Counted from the stretch's first letter, positions 8,068-17,568 are shown. The stretch is DNA of 64,000 nucleotides from Candidatus Hermodarchaeum yapensis (GCA_016840405.1 JAEOSK010000007.1:31256-95255), one strand, 5' to 3'. The notes: generated by a model from the sequence alone, not told the origin. Numbers and translations: made by a program.

Positions 8068-9036
8068 ATGTATATGGCAAAACATTCATCCGTTCATGAC
8101 AATAATCGGCTCACCTTCGAGGAAAAAGACGAGCATCCCCGGTGTACAGATTGTGGGAGCTCTGAAGTAGTTCGAGATGGGAGCCGAGGGGAAGTCGCAT
8201 GCGCGAACTGTGGGTTAGTCCTAGCTTCTAATGCTATTGATTCAGGACCCGAATGGCGAGCATTCACTAGCGAGGAAAGGGATAAACGCGCACGTACAGG
8301 AAGCCCCATTAATTATGCTCTTCAAGATCACGATTTAAGCACCACGATTGACTGGCGGAACCGGGATGCAGCTGGTCGTCAGATTTCTACCAGTCGGCGA
8401 GCTGAAATTTACCGGCTTCGCAAATGGCAACGGCGTTCACGTGTTCATTCCAGCATTGAGCGGAATTTGGCTAGTGCCATGAGTGAATTGGATCGGCTGA
8501 GTAGCCAGCTGGGTGTTTCGCGAACCGTCAAGGATACAGCGGCTGTTATGTATCGGCGTGCTTTGGAACGGCGACTCATTCGTGGTCGTAGCATTGATGC
8601 AATGATTGCTGCAGCGATGTATGCAGCTTGTCGTCTCCGAGAAGCTCCATGTACTCTTGATGAAATTGCCTATCACAGTCGCATTAATCGGAAGGAACTC
8701 GGTCGATGCTATCGGCTCCTACTCCGACGATTAGATGTTCGTATGCCCGTCTCGCAACCCACTAACTTCATCCCACGATTCGCGAACAGTCTGGGACTCA
8801 GTAGTCGAGTACAACGTCGAGCTATCCAGATTCTCGATGACGCCAAAGCTAAAGGTATAACCGCTGGTAAAGATCCCACCGGCCTGGCGGCGTCAGCTCT
8901 CTATATTTCAGCAATAATGGAGGGCGAACGACGCACGCAACGCGAAATCGCTGAAATAGCCCATGTCACTGAAGTCACAGTCCGAAACCGCTACAAAGAA
9001 CTTGTCCGCGAACTCCAGCTTGCTGTCGAATTCTAG
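8068..9036 (+). CDS. tfb: Transcription initiation factor TFB (TFIIB homologue), paralogue 2
   Basis: A 322-residue TFB counted from the ATG at 8068, which is preceded by AGGAGG at 8058-8063; an earlier in-frame GTG at 8026 would add 14 residues without support, and ATG 8074 is an alternative. Zinc ribbon CTDCG/CANCG, B-reader EWRAFTSEERDKRARTG, linker LSTTIDWRNRD and both cyclin repeats are complete. It is strongly similar to paralogue 1 throughout, almost identical across RINRKELGRCYRLLLR and KAKGITAGKDPTGLAA, and keeps the same BRE-reading helix (TEVTVRNRYKE). The N-terminal 20 residues are the most different. It probably arose by tandem duplication. Its strong Shine-Dalgarno site is absent from the first copy, so the two are probably expressed differently. 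Confidence 0.95.
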   Translation: MYMAKHSSVHDNNRLTFEEKDEHPRCTDCGSSEVVRDGSRGEVACANCGLVLASNAIDSGPEWRAFTSEERDKRARTGSPINYALQDHDLSTTIDWRNRDAAGRQISTSRRAEIYRLRKWQRRSRVHSSIERNLASAMSELDRLSSQLGVSRTVKDTAAVMYRRALERRLIRGRSIDAMIAAAMYAACRLREAPCTLDEIAYHSRINRKELGRCYRLLLRRLDVRMPVSQPTNFIPRFANSLGLSSRVQRRAIQILDDAKAKGITAGKDPTGLAASALYISAIMEGERRTQREIAEIAHVTEVTVRNRYKELVRELQLAVEF

Positions 9037-9102
9037 TCAAAGTTGTGACCAGCTAGACTTAAAAAAGCAGTAGAGCATTGGGAGTCGCGGAGGCTCTCTT
9101 TT

Positions 9103-9639
9103 TTGGTTGAACAGATTGTTTTTGAAAAACTCTCCCGCGAAGAACTACTCAAAATCATCGACATGTATGCCAAGAACTGGCTAGCAATTGATGGCACCTG
9201 GTTTCTTGCGGCAGAACAAAAATTTGATCTAGACACAGCTCTCGAGTTAGACACGGAATCATGGCGTCGGTTTTCTCCGGTCGAAGCGCAACGCATCATG
9301 AAGGAAATCGGTATACCTCCTAACTCCGGTTTAGAGGGGTTGAAAAAAGCTCTTCAGTATCGCGTCTATGCCCGATTGAACAAACAGTCTATCGAGGAAG
9401 TTGATGCAACACGATTCATTTATCGGATGGAAAAATGTCGGGTTCAAGAAGCACGGAAACGAAAAGGGCTCCCAGATTTTCCCTGCAAATCAGTAGGTTT
9501 AGTTGAATACACAGAATTTGCTAAAACCATCGATCCACGAATAACGACTCGGTGTCTAGGTTGTCCACCAGATCCACATCCTGATGAGTGGTGGTGTGCA
9601 TGGGAATTTACACTTCATGATCATAATATAACGACCTAA
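9103..9639 (+). CDS. DUF6125-like family protein
   Basis: A 178-residue soluble protein. The N-terminal part reads LLKIIDMYAKNWLAIDGTWFLAAEQKFD followed by a DTESWRRFSPVEAQRIMKE segment, which I recognise as the typical start of the family now called DUF6125, common in archaea and anaerobic bacteria and of unknown biochemical role. Further on there are five cysteines, including CKSVG at about residue 126 and RCLGC at about 150, arranged like a metal or cluster site, and a WWCAWEF motif near the end. The start is TTG at 9103 with GGAGG ten bases upstream. It starts 66 bases after the second TFB gene. Confidence 0.6.
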   Translation: MVEQIVFEKLSREELLKIIDMYAKNWLAIDGTWFLAAEQKFDLDTALELDTESWRRFSPVEAQRIMKEIGIPPNSGLEGLKKALQYRVYARLNKQSIEEVDATRFIYRMEKCRVQEARKRKGLPDFPCKSVGLVEYTEFAKTIDPRITTRCLGCPPDPHPDEWWCAWEFTLHDHNITT

Positions 9640-9861
9640 AATACAAATGAGCTGCTCTTCTAAAGCATCCAGGAAAGTGATCTCATAAGTTCTATTGCTT
9701 TGATTTTCTTTTTAATTTCTTGAACAGCAAGTCGAGTATCCAGAAATTAATTGTTCTTTTTTTCAGGCATTTTTTTCAAAGGAAATATTTAATATCAATC
9801 ATTTCCAGCAATACATTTTATTGAAGAATTCATCTATTTTAATATCGAGAGTGAGGATTCA

Positions 9862-10401
9862 ATGAATGAAGTTAGACCTAAACTTTGGTTAAGAGTAACG
9901 GAAATAATTCTAGGGCTTCTAGCATTAATTGCTAGCTTTTTCATCATGGTGTTTCCCGTTTTCAGTTTGGACCTCTTTATCCTCCTAATTGCTCTTGGTC
10001 TTGTAGGGTTAGGGCTAGCCCGGATCCTAAGGGGACTCTTTTCAAAAGTTCTATCGAGAATTAAACGCGAGTTTAGTATTGTTGTTGGTTTCATTTTACT
10101 CGTTGGCTCTCTGTTTATATTTCTCAATCCCTCTATCGCCACATTTCTCTCTTTCTGGATACTTGCAGCTATCTTGAGTGCCCTTGGACTAGTTCGAATA
10201 TTTATCGGAGCACTAACCAAAAACTATCCCCAAAAACTCAAATACACACTTGTAATTCTGGGGACCATAACACTACTCTTAGCTTTGATGGCTTTTGTTC
10301 TTCCCCTCACAATCGGTTACTTGGTAATCTATCTTCTTGCAATCGGATTACTAACAGCGGGAATCGGAAGAATAACTCTTGGACTCTTCGGGTTCAAATA
10401 G
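9862..10401 (+). CDS. HdeD/DUF308-like membrane protein
   Basis: A 179-residue protein with six closely spaced membrane helices forming three similar hairpins, the arrangement of the HdeD (DUF308) family, whose bacterial members are linked to acid and membrane stress. Each hairpin has the pattern of an aliphatic helix, a short polar turn and a second helix ending in a GL-x-RI motif (GLGLARILRG, GLVRIFIGA, GIGRITLGL), which supports an internal triplication. ATG at 9862; an AAATATTTAATAT promoter element lies near 9783. It begins an AT-richer block with MscS, CorA and MscL genes. Confidence 0.65.
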   Translation: MNEVRPKLWLRVTEIILGLLALIASFFIMVFPVFSLDLFILLIALGLVGLGLARILRGLFSKVLSRIKREFSIVVGFILLVGSLFIFLNPSIATFLSFWILAAILSALGLVRIFIGALTKNYPQKLKYTLVILGTITLLLALMAFVLPLTIGYLVIYLLAIGLLTAGIGRITLGLFGFK

Positions 10402-10512
10402 AATAATGAACTAAAATCCACAATTAGTACAGCACAAACTGCAAATAAATAACATTATTTAGGCTACTCGTTGAATTGCCTTCACTGATTTCGAACACCA
10501 GTCATTTCCATT

Positions 10513-11427
10513 ATGGTGAATGAGATGCAACCAACTGATCCATTTACAGCATTCCTTGAAGCCCTGATATTCTGGTGGCAGCTATGGGGTTGGCGGGTCA
10601 TTCCAATAATTGGGGTAATCCTTGTATGGATAATATTGATTATTACCTATGGTATACTACGACGGGTTCTGAAGAATCGGGCTAGAATTGCAGGTGTGCC
10701 TCCTGATGCCATTAATGGACTGATTTTAGCTATCGGATTTGGTCTCATTTATGTTGGTGTCATAGCTTTCATGGTTGGCTTTCCAGACATCTTTTCATAT
10801 TTCGTAGTAATATTGGGAACTAGTTCTCTCATCATTGGCGCTGCAATTGGTATTGCTGTTGGACAAGCCGTGCGGAATTTTGTTTCAGGTCTTTATGTTA
10901 TTTTTTCGAGACCTTTTCATGTCGAAGACTACGTTAAGATTGGTGATAAAGAAGGAATCGTTAAGGAAATCAGTATGAATTATACAAAACTGTTACAACC
11001 AGATGGATCCGATATTCTAGTACCGAATAGCAAGGTTCTCGATTCGGAAATTACAAATTTTATGTTTGAAAAACAAAAGCTCGCAGGCTTATTAGAAAAT
11101 ATCGAGGAAGTGGACAGAAAACAACGAAGCGTACTTCGCCAAGTGAGTAAAGTCATCGAAGTTGAGAAAATCGTACGATATGTGTTCCCAATGGCGTTTC
11201 ATACAAGTCAGGATCTACGAAAACTACGTGACGCCTTAGACCAAGTTTGCAAAAAATGGGGAACCAAATTCGGCTTCCGACCCGTTTATGAAATCACTGA
11301 AGTTGAACAATTCGCCTTTAAATACAATTTTGTCCTTTTTTCAGACAATGCAAGAAAAATACTTGAATTCAAACCTGCATTTATGGATGAAATTCTTAAT
11401 GCAATATTCATTTCTAAAAACACCTGA
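10513..11427 (+). CDS. MscS-family mechanosensitive ion channel
   Basis: A 304-residue small-conductance mechanosensitive channel. Three membrane helices (about residues 20-50, 72-95 and 97-125) precede the beta-domain. The pore helix is rich in glycine and alanine (IIGAAIGIAVGQAVRNFVSGL region), followed by the family hallmark RPFHVEDYVKIGDKEGIVKEI and the VPNSKVLDSEITNF segment. The C-terminal 120 residues form the cytoplasmic cage. Such channels release solutes when turgor rises. ATG at 10513; ATG at 10522 is also possible. It lies between an HdeD-like gene and corA on the same strand, each separated by about 80-110 bases, so shared regulation is plausible but an operon is not proven. Confidence 0.85.
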   Translation: MVNEMQPTDPFTAFLEALIFWWQLWGWRVIPIIGVILVWIILIITYGILRRVLKNRARIAGVPPDAINGLILAIGFGLIYVGVIAFMVGFPDIFSYFVVILGTSSLIIGAAIGIAVGQAVRNFVSGLYVIFSRPFHVEDYVKIGDKEGIVKEISMNYTKLLQPDGSDILVPNSKVLDSEITNFMFEKQKLAGLLENIEEVDRKQRSVLRQVSKVIEVEKIVRYVFPMAFHTSQDLRKLRDALDQVCKKWGTKFGFRPVYEITEVEQFAFKYNFVLFSDNARKILEFKPAFMDEILNAIFISKNT

Positions 11428-11509
11428 ATGCAATTTTTCAAGTAACGAAAATAAAGAACCTAAACCATAATCTGTACACAAACTAAATCACCTAATGATG
11501 GTGGATTAG

Positions 11510-12568
11510 ATGTCAAGGTTATTCCAAAAAAAATCTAAAAAATCCGGTCTTCCTCCAGGAACTCCTGCATACGTTGGTGAAAAGAAGCCTACGGAGACGC
11601 GAATCACGATCATTGAGTATGACAAAGAAAACCTCCATGAAAAAGAAGTCAAAACAATTGAGGAATGTCTTGAGGCTAAAGAGAGTTCGTTGGTAACATG
11701 GATAAGAATTACCGGTCTAAAGCAAATACCGCTTTTAGAGCATTTAGGAAAAGAATTCAAAATTCATCCTCTAGTGATTGAAGATATACTGAACACAACT
11801 CAACGACCAAAAATTGAAGATTATAAAGCTTATCTCTTCATAGTCGTAAAAAACGTTGATTTCACTTCAAAAGAGATTGAATCGAATCAAGTAAGCATCA
11901 TTTTAGGACCAAATTTTGTTATTTCAATTCAAGAGAATCAAGAAACAATTCTCCAACCTATCATAGATAGAATTCGGAATAATCGGGGAATCATTCGACA
12001 AATGAAAAACGACTTTTTAGCTTATGCAATATTAGACGCTGTTTTAGATAACTACTTTACTGCAATCGAAAAATTAAGTGATAAAATTGAGGTAGTAGAA
12101 GACGAATTAATCAGTAATCCCGTACAAGATACTCTACACGAAATTTATCATTTAAAACAAAACCTAATTGTTCTTCGCAAATCAATTTGGCCTTTTAGAG
12201 AAGTCGTCAGTCGGATGGAACGAGGTCGCTACACCTTGATTGATGAGAAACTCCTCATCTACATTCGCGACATCTACGATCATTCTATTCAAGTAATGGA
12301 AACCGTAGAAACCTATCGTGATATGCTATCCGGTATGCTTGATATCTATCTATCTAGTGTCAGTAATCGAATGAACGAGGTCATGAAGGTTCTCACAATC
12401 ATTGCCACTATCTTCATTCCACTGACCTTGATTGTAGGAATATATGGAATGAATTTTAGATTTATGCCCGAACTTGAAATACCCATTGCCTACCCTCTTG
12501 TCTGGCTATCTATGATAATTGTAGGATCAGTTTTAGTTGTGTTTTTCAAACGAAAGAGATGGATCTGA
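11510..12568 (+). CDS. corA: CorA-family magnesium/cobalt transporter
   Basis: A 352-residue divalent cation channel. A large cytosolic N-terminal funnel domain is followed by a long stalk helix (about residues 180-290) and two membrane helices at the extreme C terminus. The diagnostic YGMNF motif lies at the end of the first one (GIYGMNFRFMPE), followed by the periplasmic loop and second helix ending in a basic KRKRWI tail. All parts are present and length is typical. The N terminus has extra basic residues (KKSKKSG). ATG at 11510 has a weak GGTGG upstream. It is the third gene of an ion/osmotic block. Confidence 0.9.
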   Translation: MSRLFQKKSKKSGLPPGTPAYVGEKKPTETRITIIEYDKENLHEKEVKTIEECLEAKESSLVTWIRITGLKQIPLLEHLGKEFKIHPLVIEDILNTTQRPKIEDYKAYLFIVVKNVDFTSKEIESNQVSIILGPNFVISIQENQETILQPIIDRIRNNRGIIRQMKNDFLAYAILDAVLDNYFTAIEKLSDKIEVVEDELISNPVQDTLHEIYHLKQNLIVLRKSIWPFREVVSRMERGRYTLIDEKLLIYIRDIYDHSIQVMETVETYRDMLSGMLDIYLSSVSNRMNEVMKVLTIIATIFIPLTLIVGIYGMNFRFMPELEIPIAYPLVWLSMIIVGSVLVVFFKRKRWI

Positions 12569-12730
12569 AGTTTTTAATTTCAAATAATTGAACTCGTCAG
12601 TACTTCGGAGATCTTCTAAATTTCAAAGAAGATTATCACAACATATTCAATACAATATAGAAAACATAATCAAATTTTGTTCATGCAGAATCGACTAATT
12701 GTTGACATAATTATATGACTTCATACGATT

Positions 12731-13006
12731 TCAAGTTACGACTCGTTGCTCGGCTAATTCTTTTAATCGCACTAGCCCCAAATTGATCTTGTCTTTCAAT
12801 TCTGCGACATCCTTTTCTTCAGCTTCTTTTTTATCAAAGAGCACTACTACTGAAAGCTGAAGCTTTCTTAACGAAAGAAATATCTGATAACTCATTTGAT
12901 GTTGTTCAGGGATGTCAATCGAATAAGTTACCGGCCAATCCCATTCTTTTGTAGTTTGCTTAATGAATTGCTTAATCCAAAAGGAAAGTTCATTTTCTAA
13001 TGTCAT
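12731..13006 (-). CDS. Small hypothetical protein
   Basis: A 91-residue acidic soluble protein predicted to be mixed alpha/beta with a C-terminal amphipathic helix (KDVAELKDKINLGLVRLKEL). I do not recognise a family. The ATG at 13006 follows AAGGAAG by five bases, which supports translation. It is encoded on the strand opposite to corA, within the AT-rich block. No cysteine and no membrane segment. It slightly resembles the 93-residue protein at 14564 only in size and composition; I see no alignment. Confidence 0.45.
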   Translation of the reverse strand: MTLENELSFWIKQFIKQTTKEWDWPVTYSIDIPEQHQMSYQIFLSLRKLQLSVVVLFDKKEAEEKDVAELKDKINLGLVRLKELAEQRVVT

Positions 13007-13331
13007 TTTGCTTCCTTAAATTTTTTTTTCGAGGAAATAAAAATACTATGGAACTCTTTTATTGACTCCACCTTTTATATTCTGTTCCATATATTTCTGT
13101 TTAGTTCGTTGGTTTGGAGACGCGTATAGAATTTGTCTAAGTGGCCATAGTCGATTTTTGGATTAGCTGTTCTTTGTTTGTCTTAGATCTGCGTCATGAA
13201 GAATGGTAACACACCCAGGGATTTGAGTTCGGTTAAAGTCGGAATGAAGGTTTATGGTGTCCTCTACTTTTGGTGCTACATTCCTTTGAATGAATGCTCT
13301 CAAGATGCAATTCTAATATTCATCTATTGAT
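13007..13331. other. AT-rich intergenic region, no gene identified
   Basis: About 325 bases between a small minus-strand gene and the end of the MscL gene. It contains the promoter of the small gene (poly-T/A near 13020-13060) and several T-rich stretches. No box C/D motif pair, tRNA fold or supported reading frame was found by eye. Confidence 0.35.
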
Positions 13332-13712
13332 TTATTCAATACCTAATCGGGATGTTATTTTGACTAAGATGAAGATGACAAACGCCACTACGAGAAATGT
13401 GATTAGCTCTTGGATGAATAGAGTTGGAGTGAAGGTTGCAATTGGAGGCGCTTCCCATCCAATTGAAACGAATAGCACTGATAGAATCGGTGTTATGAAA
13501 CTGGCAACTAACTGGGATACAAGTCGTCCAAGGTAAAGAGCCATAATAAACGCAACAGCGAGACCCATTACCTTGTATTCTTTGAGAAAGTCTTTGAACT
13601 CTTGCCACAAACCTCTCTTTTCGGGTGGTGGTGGAGGCGGAGCTGGTTCAATGGCTTCTCTAATTCGCTTTAATTCTTCTAACATTTGATCTTCTTTTGA
13701 CATTTCCATCAA
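13332..13712 (-). CDS. mscL: MscL-family large-conductance mechanosensitive channel
   Basis: A 126-residue protein. A short acidic N-terminal helix (EDQMLEELKRIREAIE) and a run of prolines precede the MscL core LWQEFKDFLKEYKVMGLAVAFIMALYLGRLVSQLVASFITPIL, where the glycine- and alanine-containing TM1 forms the gate; a short periplasmic loop and TM2 follow. The N-terminal extension with proline linker is not typical of bacterial MscL, and the usual C-terminal bundle helix is missing, so that helix may have moved to the N terminus. Three methionines open the frame; ATG at 13712, 13709 or 13703 are all possible. Fits with MscS and CorA close by. Function: emergency release of solutes on osmotic downshock. 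Confidence 0.8.
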   Translation of the reverse strand: MMEMSKEDQMLEELKRIREAIEPAPPPPPPEKRGLWQEFKDFLKEYKVMGLAVAFIMALYLGRLVSQLVASFITPILSVLFVSIGWEAPPIATFTPTLFIQELITFLVVAFVIFILVKITSRLGIE

Positions 13713-13861
13713 TTCCTAGCGAATTTGAATACTCTTGTTCTCCGTATTTATAATGTTAAATAAGTTCAATCAAACCGTTGAATGTGGGCTTAACCTTGAA
13801 GGGGGGAAAAGGATTTTACACTTCTATTACTTACTACTGACGCGTTACTCTTATTTGGTGA

Positions 13862-14545
<684 letters not shown>

Positions 14546-14563
14546 ATGAAAAATCTGAACGAT

Positions 14564-14845
14564 TCATTTGGATTTGCGTTGTCGCTCATCAATTTCTTTG
14601 TAGAGTTTTAATTTCGTCTCGCGGTGGTGTTTGACAGCCAGTGTGAGATCTTGGATGAGGTTGGTCATTTCCGTGTCACTTAATTTGATGGTTTGAGCGT
14701 TTCCTTCACCGTCTGCGACGCGCACAAAGAATCCACCTTCTTTTATGTAGCGATCTTTTTTTGTTTCGGGTGGAAAACCATCAACAGTAAGAACTGATGA
14801 AATCTTTTGCTCGAAGAAATGAACTATCTCTGCTACTTTAGTCAA
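14564..14845 (-). CDS. Small hypothetical protein
   Basis: A 93-residue charged soluble protein. The first 50 residues look like a small alpha/beta unit (EIVHFFEQKI, then a FPPETKKDRYIKEGGFFVRVAD turn), and the C terminus is a long basic helix ending in KEIDERQRKSK. It is translated from a TTG at 14845, no better start being available nearby. Not recognised. It converges with tpiA and its own promoter would be in the 14846-15057 interval shared with the PhoU-like gene. Confidence 0.4.
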   Translation of the reverse strand: MTKVAEIVHFFEQKISSVLTVDGFPPETKKDRYIKEGGFFVRVADGEGNAQTIKLSDTEMTNLIQDLTLAVKHHRETKLKLYKEIDERQRKSK

Positions 14846-15057
14846 GATTTAGTCACCGATGGCTTATCTACTAAGACCCCCTATAAAGCACTCTCTTTAA
14901 CGTGAATACTGTATTTTTACTCTCATCTATTCACTTAGTTTTTTGCTTCGACATGCTTTTATGGATGTCAATATCTTCTCCCTAAGCAAACACGTGTTCT
15001 CTTGTGGGAGAACCGTTCAAGTATCGAAAAACAACATGTCTTATCGAGGAATGATTG

Positions 15058-15732
15058 ATGCCTAGAAATCCAAAGCCAGACATATTCCTTGGCTTTCGTG
15101 CGGAAGAAAAAGTCATGGAATTAGGTCAAAAACATGCTGCGAATGTCTCTTTAATCTTAAGCAAACTCCAACAGGCCATAGCCTTCAAATTAAATGGAAA
15201 TACCAAGAGCTGTAAAAAAAATGTCCAAGAAATTTCTCAGCTAGAAAATGACGCTGATCAACTACGTCGTACAATGTTACGCGATTTAACAACAAGTGCT
15301 CTTGAAGCTGCTGATAGGGAGAGCCTGGTTCGGTTTGCCAAAGCCTTAGATAGGGTAGCTGACTGGGCTAATGACGCCGCAAGAATCTTAGCACTTGTTC
15401 CACTAGCGGACATCAGCCAGGAGTTCAAATCCCTTTTTACGGAAATCACCCAATTACTTGTGAATATGGGTAATTACCTACAAGAAGCAACTAACGCGAT
15501 TGTTGATGACTTGGATAAAGCAAAGATGTTAGGGGACAAAATTGAAGCCGCTGAAAAGGTAATCGACGAAGTCTATACCAAAGGTTTGGGCTTCCTACTC
15601 GAACTGGGTTCGACCCACTCCGCAGCTGTGGTAGTGCTAGTGCGGGACTTATTACACAACCTTGAGAATACAGCTGATACGGCTGAAGATGCCGTGGATC
15701 AACTTCGCATTATAATACTACGTCATTCCTAA
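15058..15732 (+). CDS. PhoU-like/DUF47 phosphate transport regulator
   Basis: A 224-residue all-helical protein of the PhoU-like DUF47 family. It has the repeated E-x3-D pattern in helices (ISQLENDADQLRRTM near residue 62, DRVADWANDAARI near 100, and NLENTADTAEDAVDQL near the end) that binds metal clusters in this family. Members usually sit next to a Pit-type phosphate transporter, but none is adjacent here. The ATG at 15058 is preferred to the TTG one codon earlier; GAGGAATG precedes it. The role in phosphate or other anion uptake control is inferred from the family. Confidence 0.8.
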   Translation: MPRNPKPDIFLGFRAEEKVMELGQKHAANVSLILSKLQQAIAFKLNGNTKSCKKNVQEISQLENDADQLRRTMLRDLTTSALEAADRESLVRFAKALDRVADWANDAARILALVPLADISQEFKSLFTEITQLLVNMGNYLQEATNAIVDDLDKAKMLGDKIEAAEKVIDEVYTKGLGFLLELGSTHSAAVVVLVRDLLHNLENTADTAEDAVDQLRIIILRHS

Positions 15733-15903
15733 TTCCAATGCGTTTGAATGGACTATGATAGAAGATTTACTCCGGAAATGCTACTTCTTTGGGCATTGAA
15801 TTTTCCGCTCTTATGTACCACCTAGGCTTTATACTTCGACAATCTTTTATGGGCTCCCTCGTCTTCAGGTAACGAAACTTCGCGTTGTGATCTTGGTCGA
15901 TGT

Positions 15904-16452
15904 GTGACTCTGAGGGGTAATGAACAAGACCGCGAAGAAGTCGTGGCTACGGAGATAATTAAATTGCGATGGTTTAGACGAAAAAGTAAGGACGAGGCCG
16001 AAACTACAGTAGAAAAATCCACTAGCAGAGTGGAATTACCTGAAAGCTCTCTGGAATCGATAATTAATCCTTTACATTCCTTTGAAAAACGATTGGATGA
16101 GATGTTTGAAGATCCAGCTGTCGTAGCGAAAACAAAAGCCTTGCAGGATACTCGAATCCAACTAATTGTGGGTGGAGAAGCGCTTCTCCTCAGTAAGACT
16201 GGCGTAAAACCCCTAACACTTTCTATTGAACGCAGTACTCAAGTTGATGTATTCATTCGTATCTCAGAAGAAGCAGCAGGGGAACTGGCTACCACCACAA
16301 CACTTCCTGAATTCAAACAATTGTACAAACAACTGGTTAGTGCCAAGGGAGCTGCTTCCTACATCTCCATTAAACTGCACACACCTTTAGATGAACTTCG
16401 TCGGAAGGGTTACTTCACTATAGAACTGCTTCGAATCCTAATCGATGCCTAA
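15904..16452 (+). CDS. Hypothetical protein, possibly SCP2-like
   Basis: A 182-residue soluble protein from a GTG at 15904. Residues 1-70 are charged and probably disordered (FRRKSKDEAETTVEKS). The rest alternates strands and helices, with RIQLIVGGEALLLSKTG, PLTLSIERSTQVDVFIRISEEA and a C-terminal YFTIELLRILIDA. That strand-helix pattern recalls the SCP2-like lipid-binding fold seen at 40442, but the identity is too low to judge by eye. It converges with the Nudix-like gene, leaving only eight bases. Treat the function as unknown. Confidence 0.4.
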   Translation: MTLRGNEQDREEVVATEIIKLRWFRRKSKDEAETTVEKSTSRVELPESSLESIINPLHSFEKRLDEMFEDPAVVAKTKALQDTRIQLIVGGEALLLSKTGVKPLTLSIERSTQVDVFIRISEEAAGELATTTTLPEFKQLYKQLVSAKGAASYISIKLHTPLDELRRKGYFTIELLRILIDA

Positions 16453-16460
16453 GCATCTAT

Positions 16461-16841
16461 TTACAGAATCAACCATTGGGCAACGGCTCTTGTCAAGACA
16501 GTTGCTTGATCATCACATTCAATTTTTGATAGTGGCATATACAACGCCTTAGGAAAATCAAGGCTCAGTGTGTTGTTGACAGGAACTACTCTGATAATTG
16601 CCGGAATCTTTTTTGAGTGTGAACCAGAGATCGGCATGTTTGTCAGGTATAGCGTTTGTAGAGGAAACTCGCTGAGACCCATCTTCTCAATGAGGTCCTG
16701 AATACTTTGAACTGCTTTTTCTTCTGGGGCAATCACAAGACCAGGAAGTTCCAGCTCTCCATCCTCATTTTCTCTAACAAGCATCTTCTTATTTCTAACG
16801 ACAATTGTCATAGCCGTTGCAAGGAGAGGAGTAGCAGGCAT
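16461..16841 (-). CDS. Nudix-fold protein with altered Nudix box
   Basis: About 126 residues with a Nudix fold. The Nudix box consensus is G-x5-E-x7-RE-U-xE-E-xGU; the corresponding stretch begins at the Gly of LPG in ELELPG and keeps exact spacing, but reads QD in place of RE and EK in place of EE. The metal-binding acidic cluster is therefore reduced. The N-terminal strand TAMTIVVRNKKMLVREN and the W-free LELPG strand fit the fold. It may bind but not hydrolyse nucleotides, or have changed chemistry. Start chosen at ATG 16841; a GTG at 16850 is in frame. Convergent with the gene at 15904. Confidence 0.55.
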   Translation of the reverse strand: MPATPLLATAMTIVVRNKKMLVRENEDGELELPGLVIAPEEKAVQSIQDLIEKMGLSEFPLQTLYLTNMPISGSHSKKIPAIIRVVPVNNTLSLDFPKALYMPLSKIECDDQATVLTRAVAQWLIL

Positions 16842-16953
16842 ATTCCACACTTTCTGAATCTGTATAAGGTTGGTATCAGTTAACTAGGAGAAGTAATGAG
16901 TTTTTAATACTCCTCTTAGAATCAGGGTATTTGATTGATTTGTTGGTGTTCAT

Positions 16954-17505
16954 GTGACTGAGCCATCCTCCCCTTCACGTAGAAAACGGTTAGTTCATAC
17001 TCTTCATCTGCTCATTAGTCACCACGAACCACCATATATGAATCGAACTTGGAGTATCTCTTTTCGAGGTCGCACCCTTCATATTTGTACTAGGTGTTCA
17101 GCGCTTTTGGTGGGTATCGTAGCTGGACTTTTCATCCATCTGTATATTTTCCTAATTCCCATGAATCCCCTCACTTTCTTTGGTGCGTTTCTTCTCAGTA
17201 TTCCCGCCGTCATAGACTGGTCGACCCAAACACTCGAACTGCGAGAAAGCCGCAATTTCATCCGCGCCATCTCTGGTTTCCTATTGGGATATGCGGTGGG
17301 CTTGGTTCTCGCTTCTAACGATGTCATTTACTGGATTCTCGTCGCTGTGCTGTACAGTGGGTATACAATCATTTTTGGCACCCTTGCCCCCCGAATCATC
17401 CAAAGACGCGAAAAACGTGAATCACCCCAACAAGACATTCCACCTCTACTTCCGCCAGCTTCATCCACTCGTAGAACTACTCATGCTGGGCGTGACGAAG
17501 AGTAG
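16954..17505 (+). CDS. DUF2085 membrane protein
   Basis: A 183-residue protein starting at GTG 16954. The conserved features of DUF2085 are seen in order: SHHEPPY followed by RGRTLHICTRCSALLVGIVAG, where CxxC and the histidines could bind metal, then a second helix, the IPAVIDWSTQ-x4-RES-NFIRAISG block at the third helix, and a fourth helix ending near residue 150. The C-terminal 35 residues are charged and proline-rich. DUF2085 proteins are membrane proteins of unknown function. The eL22 promoter (TTTTATAAGG) begins immediately at this gene's stop codon. Confidence 0.7.
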   Translation: MTEPSSPSRRKRLVHTLHLLISHHEPPYMNRTWSISFRGRTLHICTRCSALLVGIVAGLFIHLYIFLIPMNPLTFFGAFLLSIPAVIDWSTQTLELRESRNFIRAISGFLLGYAVGLVLASNDVIYWILVAVLYSGYTIIFGTLAPRIIQRREKRESPQQDIPPLLPPASSTRRTTHAGRDEE

Positions 17506-17506
17506 G

Positions 17507-17515
17507 TTTTATAAG
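17507..17515 (+). promoter_or_regulatory. TATA box of the eL22 gene
   Basis: TTTTATAAG lies directly after the DUF2085 stop codon and about 54-62 bases before the eL22 start. With the usual archaeal spacing transcription would start near 17535, giving a leader of about 35 bases with GGAGGG at about 17551-17556 as ribosome binding site. Confidence 0.55.
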
Positions 17516-17568
17516 GCGCATTCTAGTGTTAAGGGCATCACTCTCCTGGTTGGAGGGACCTAGATACA

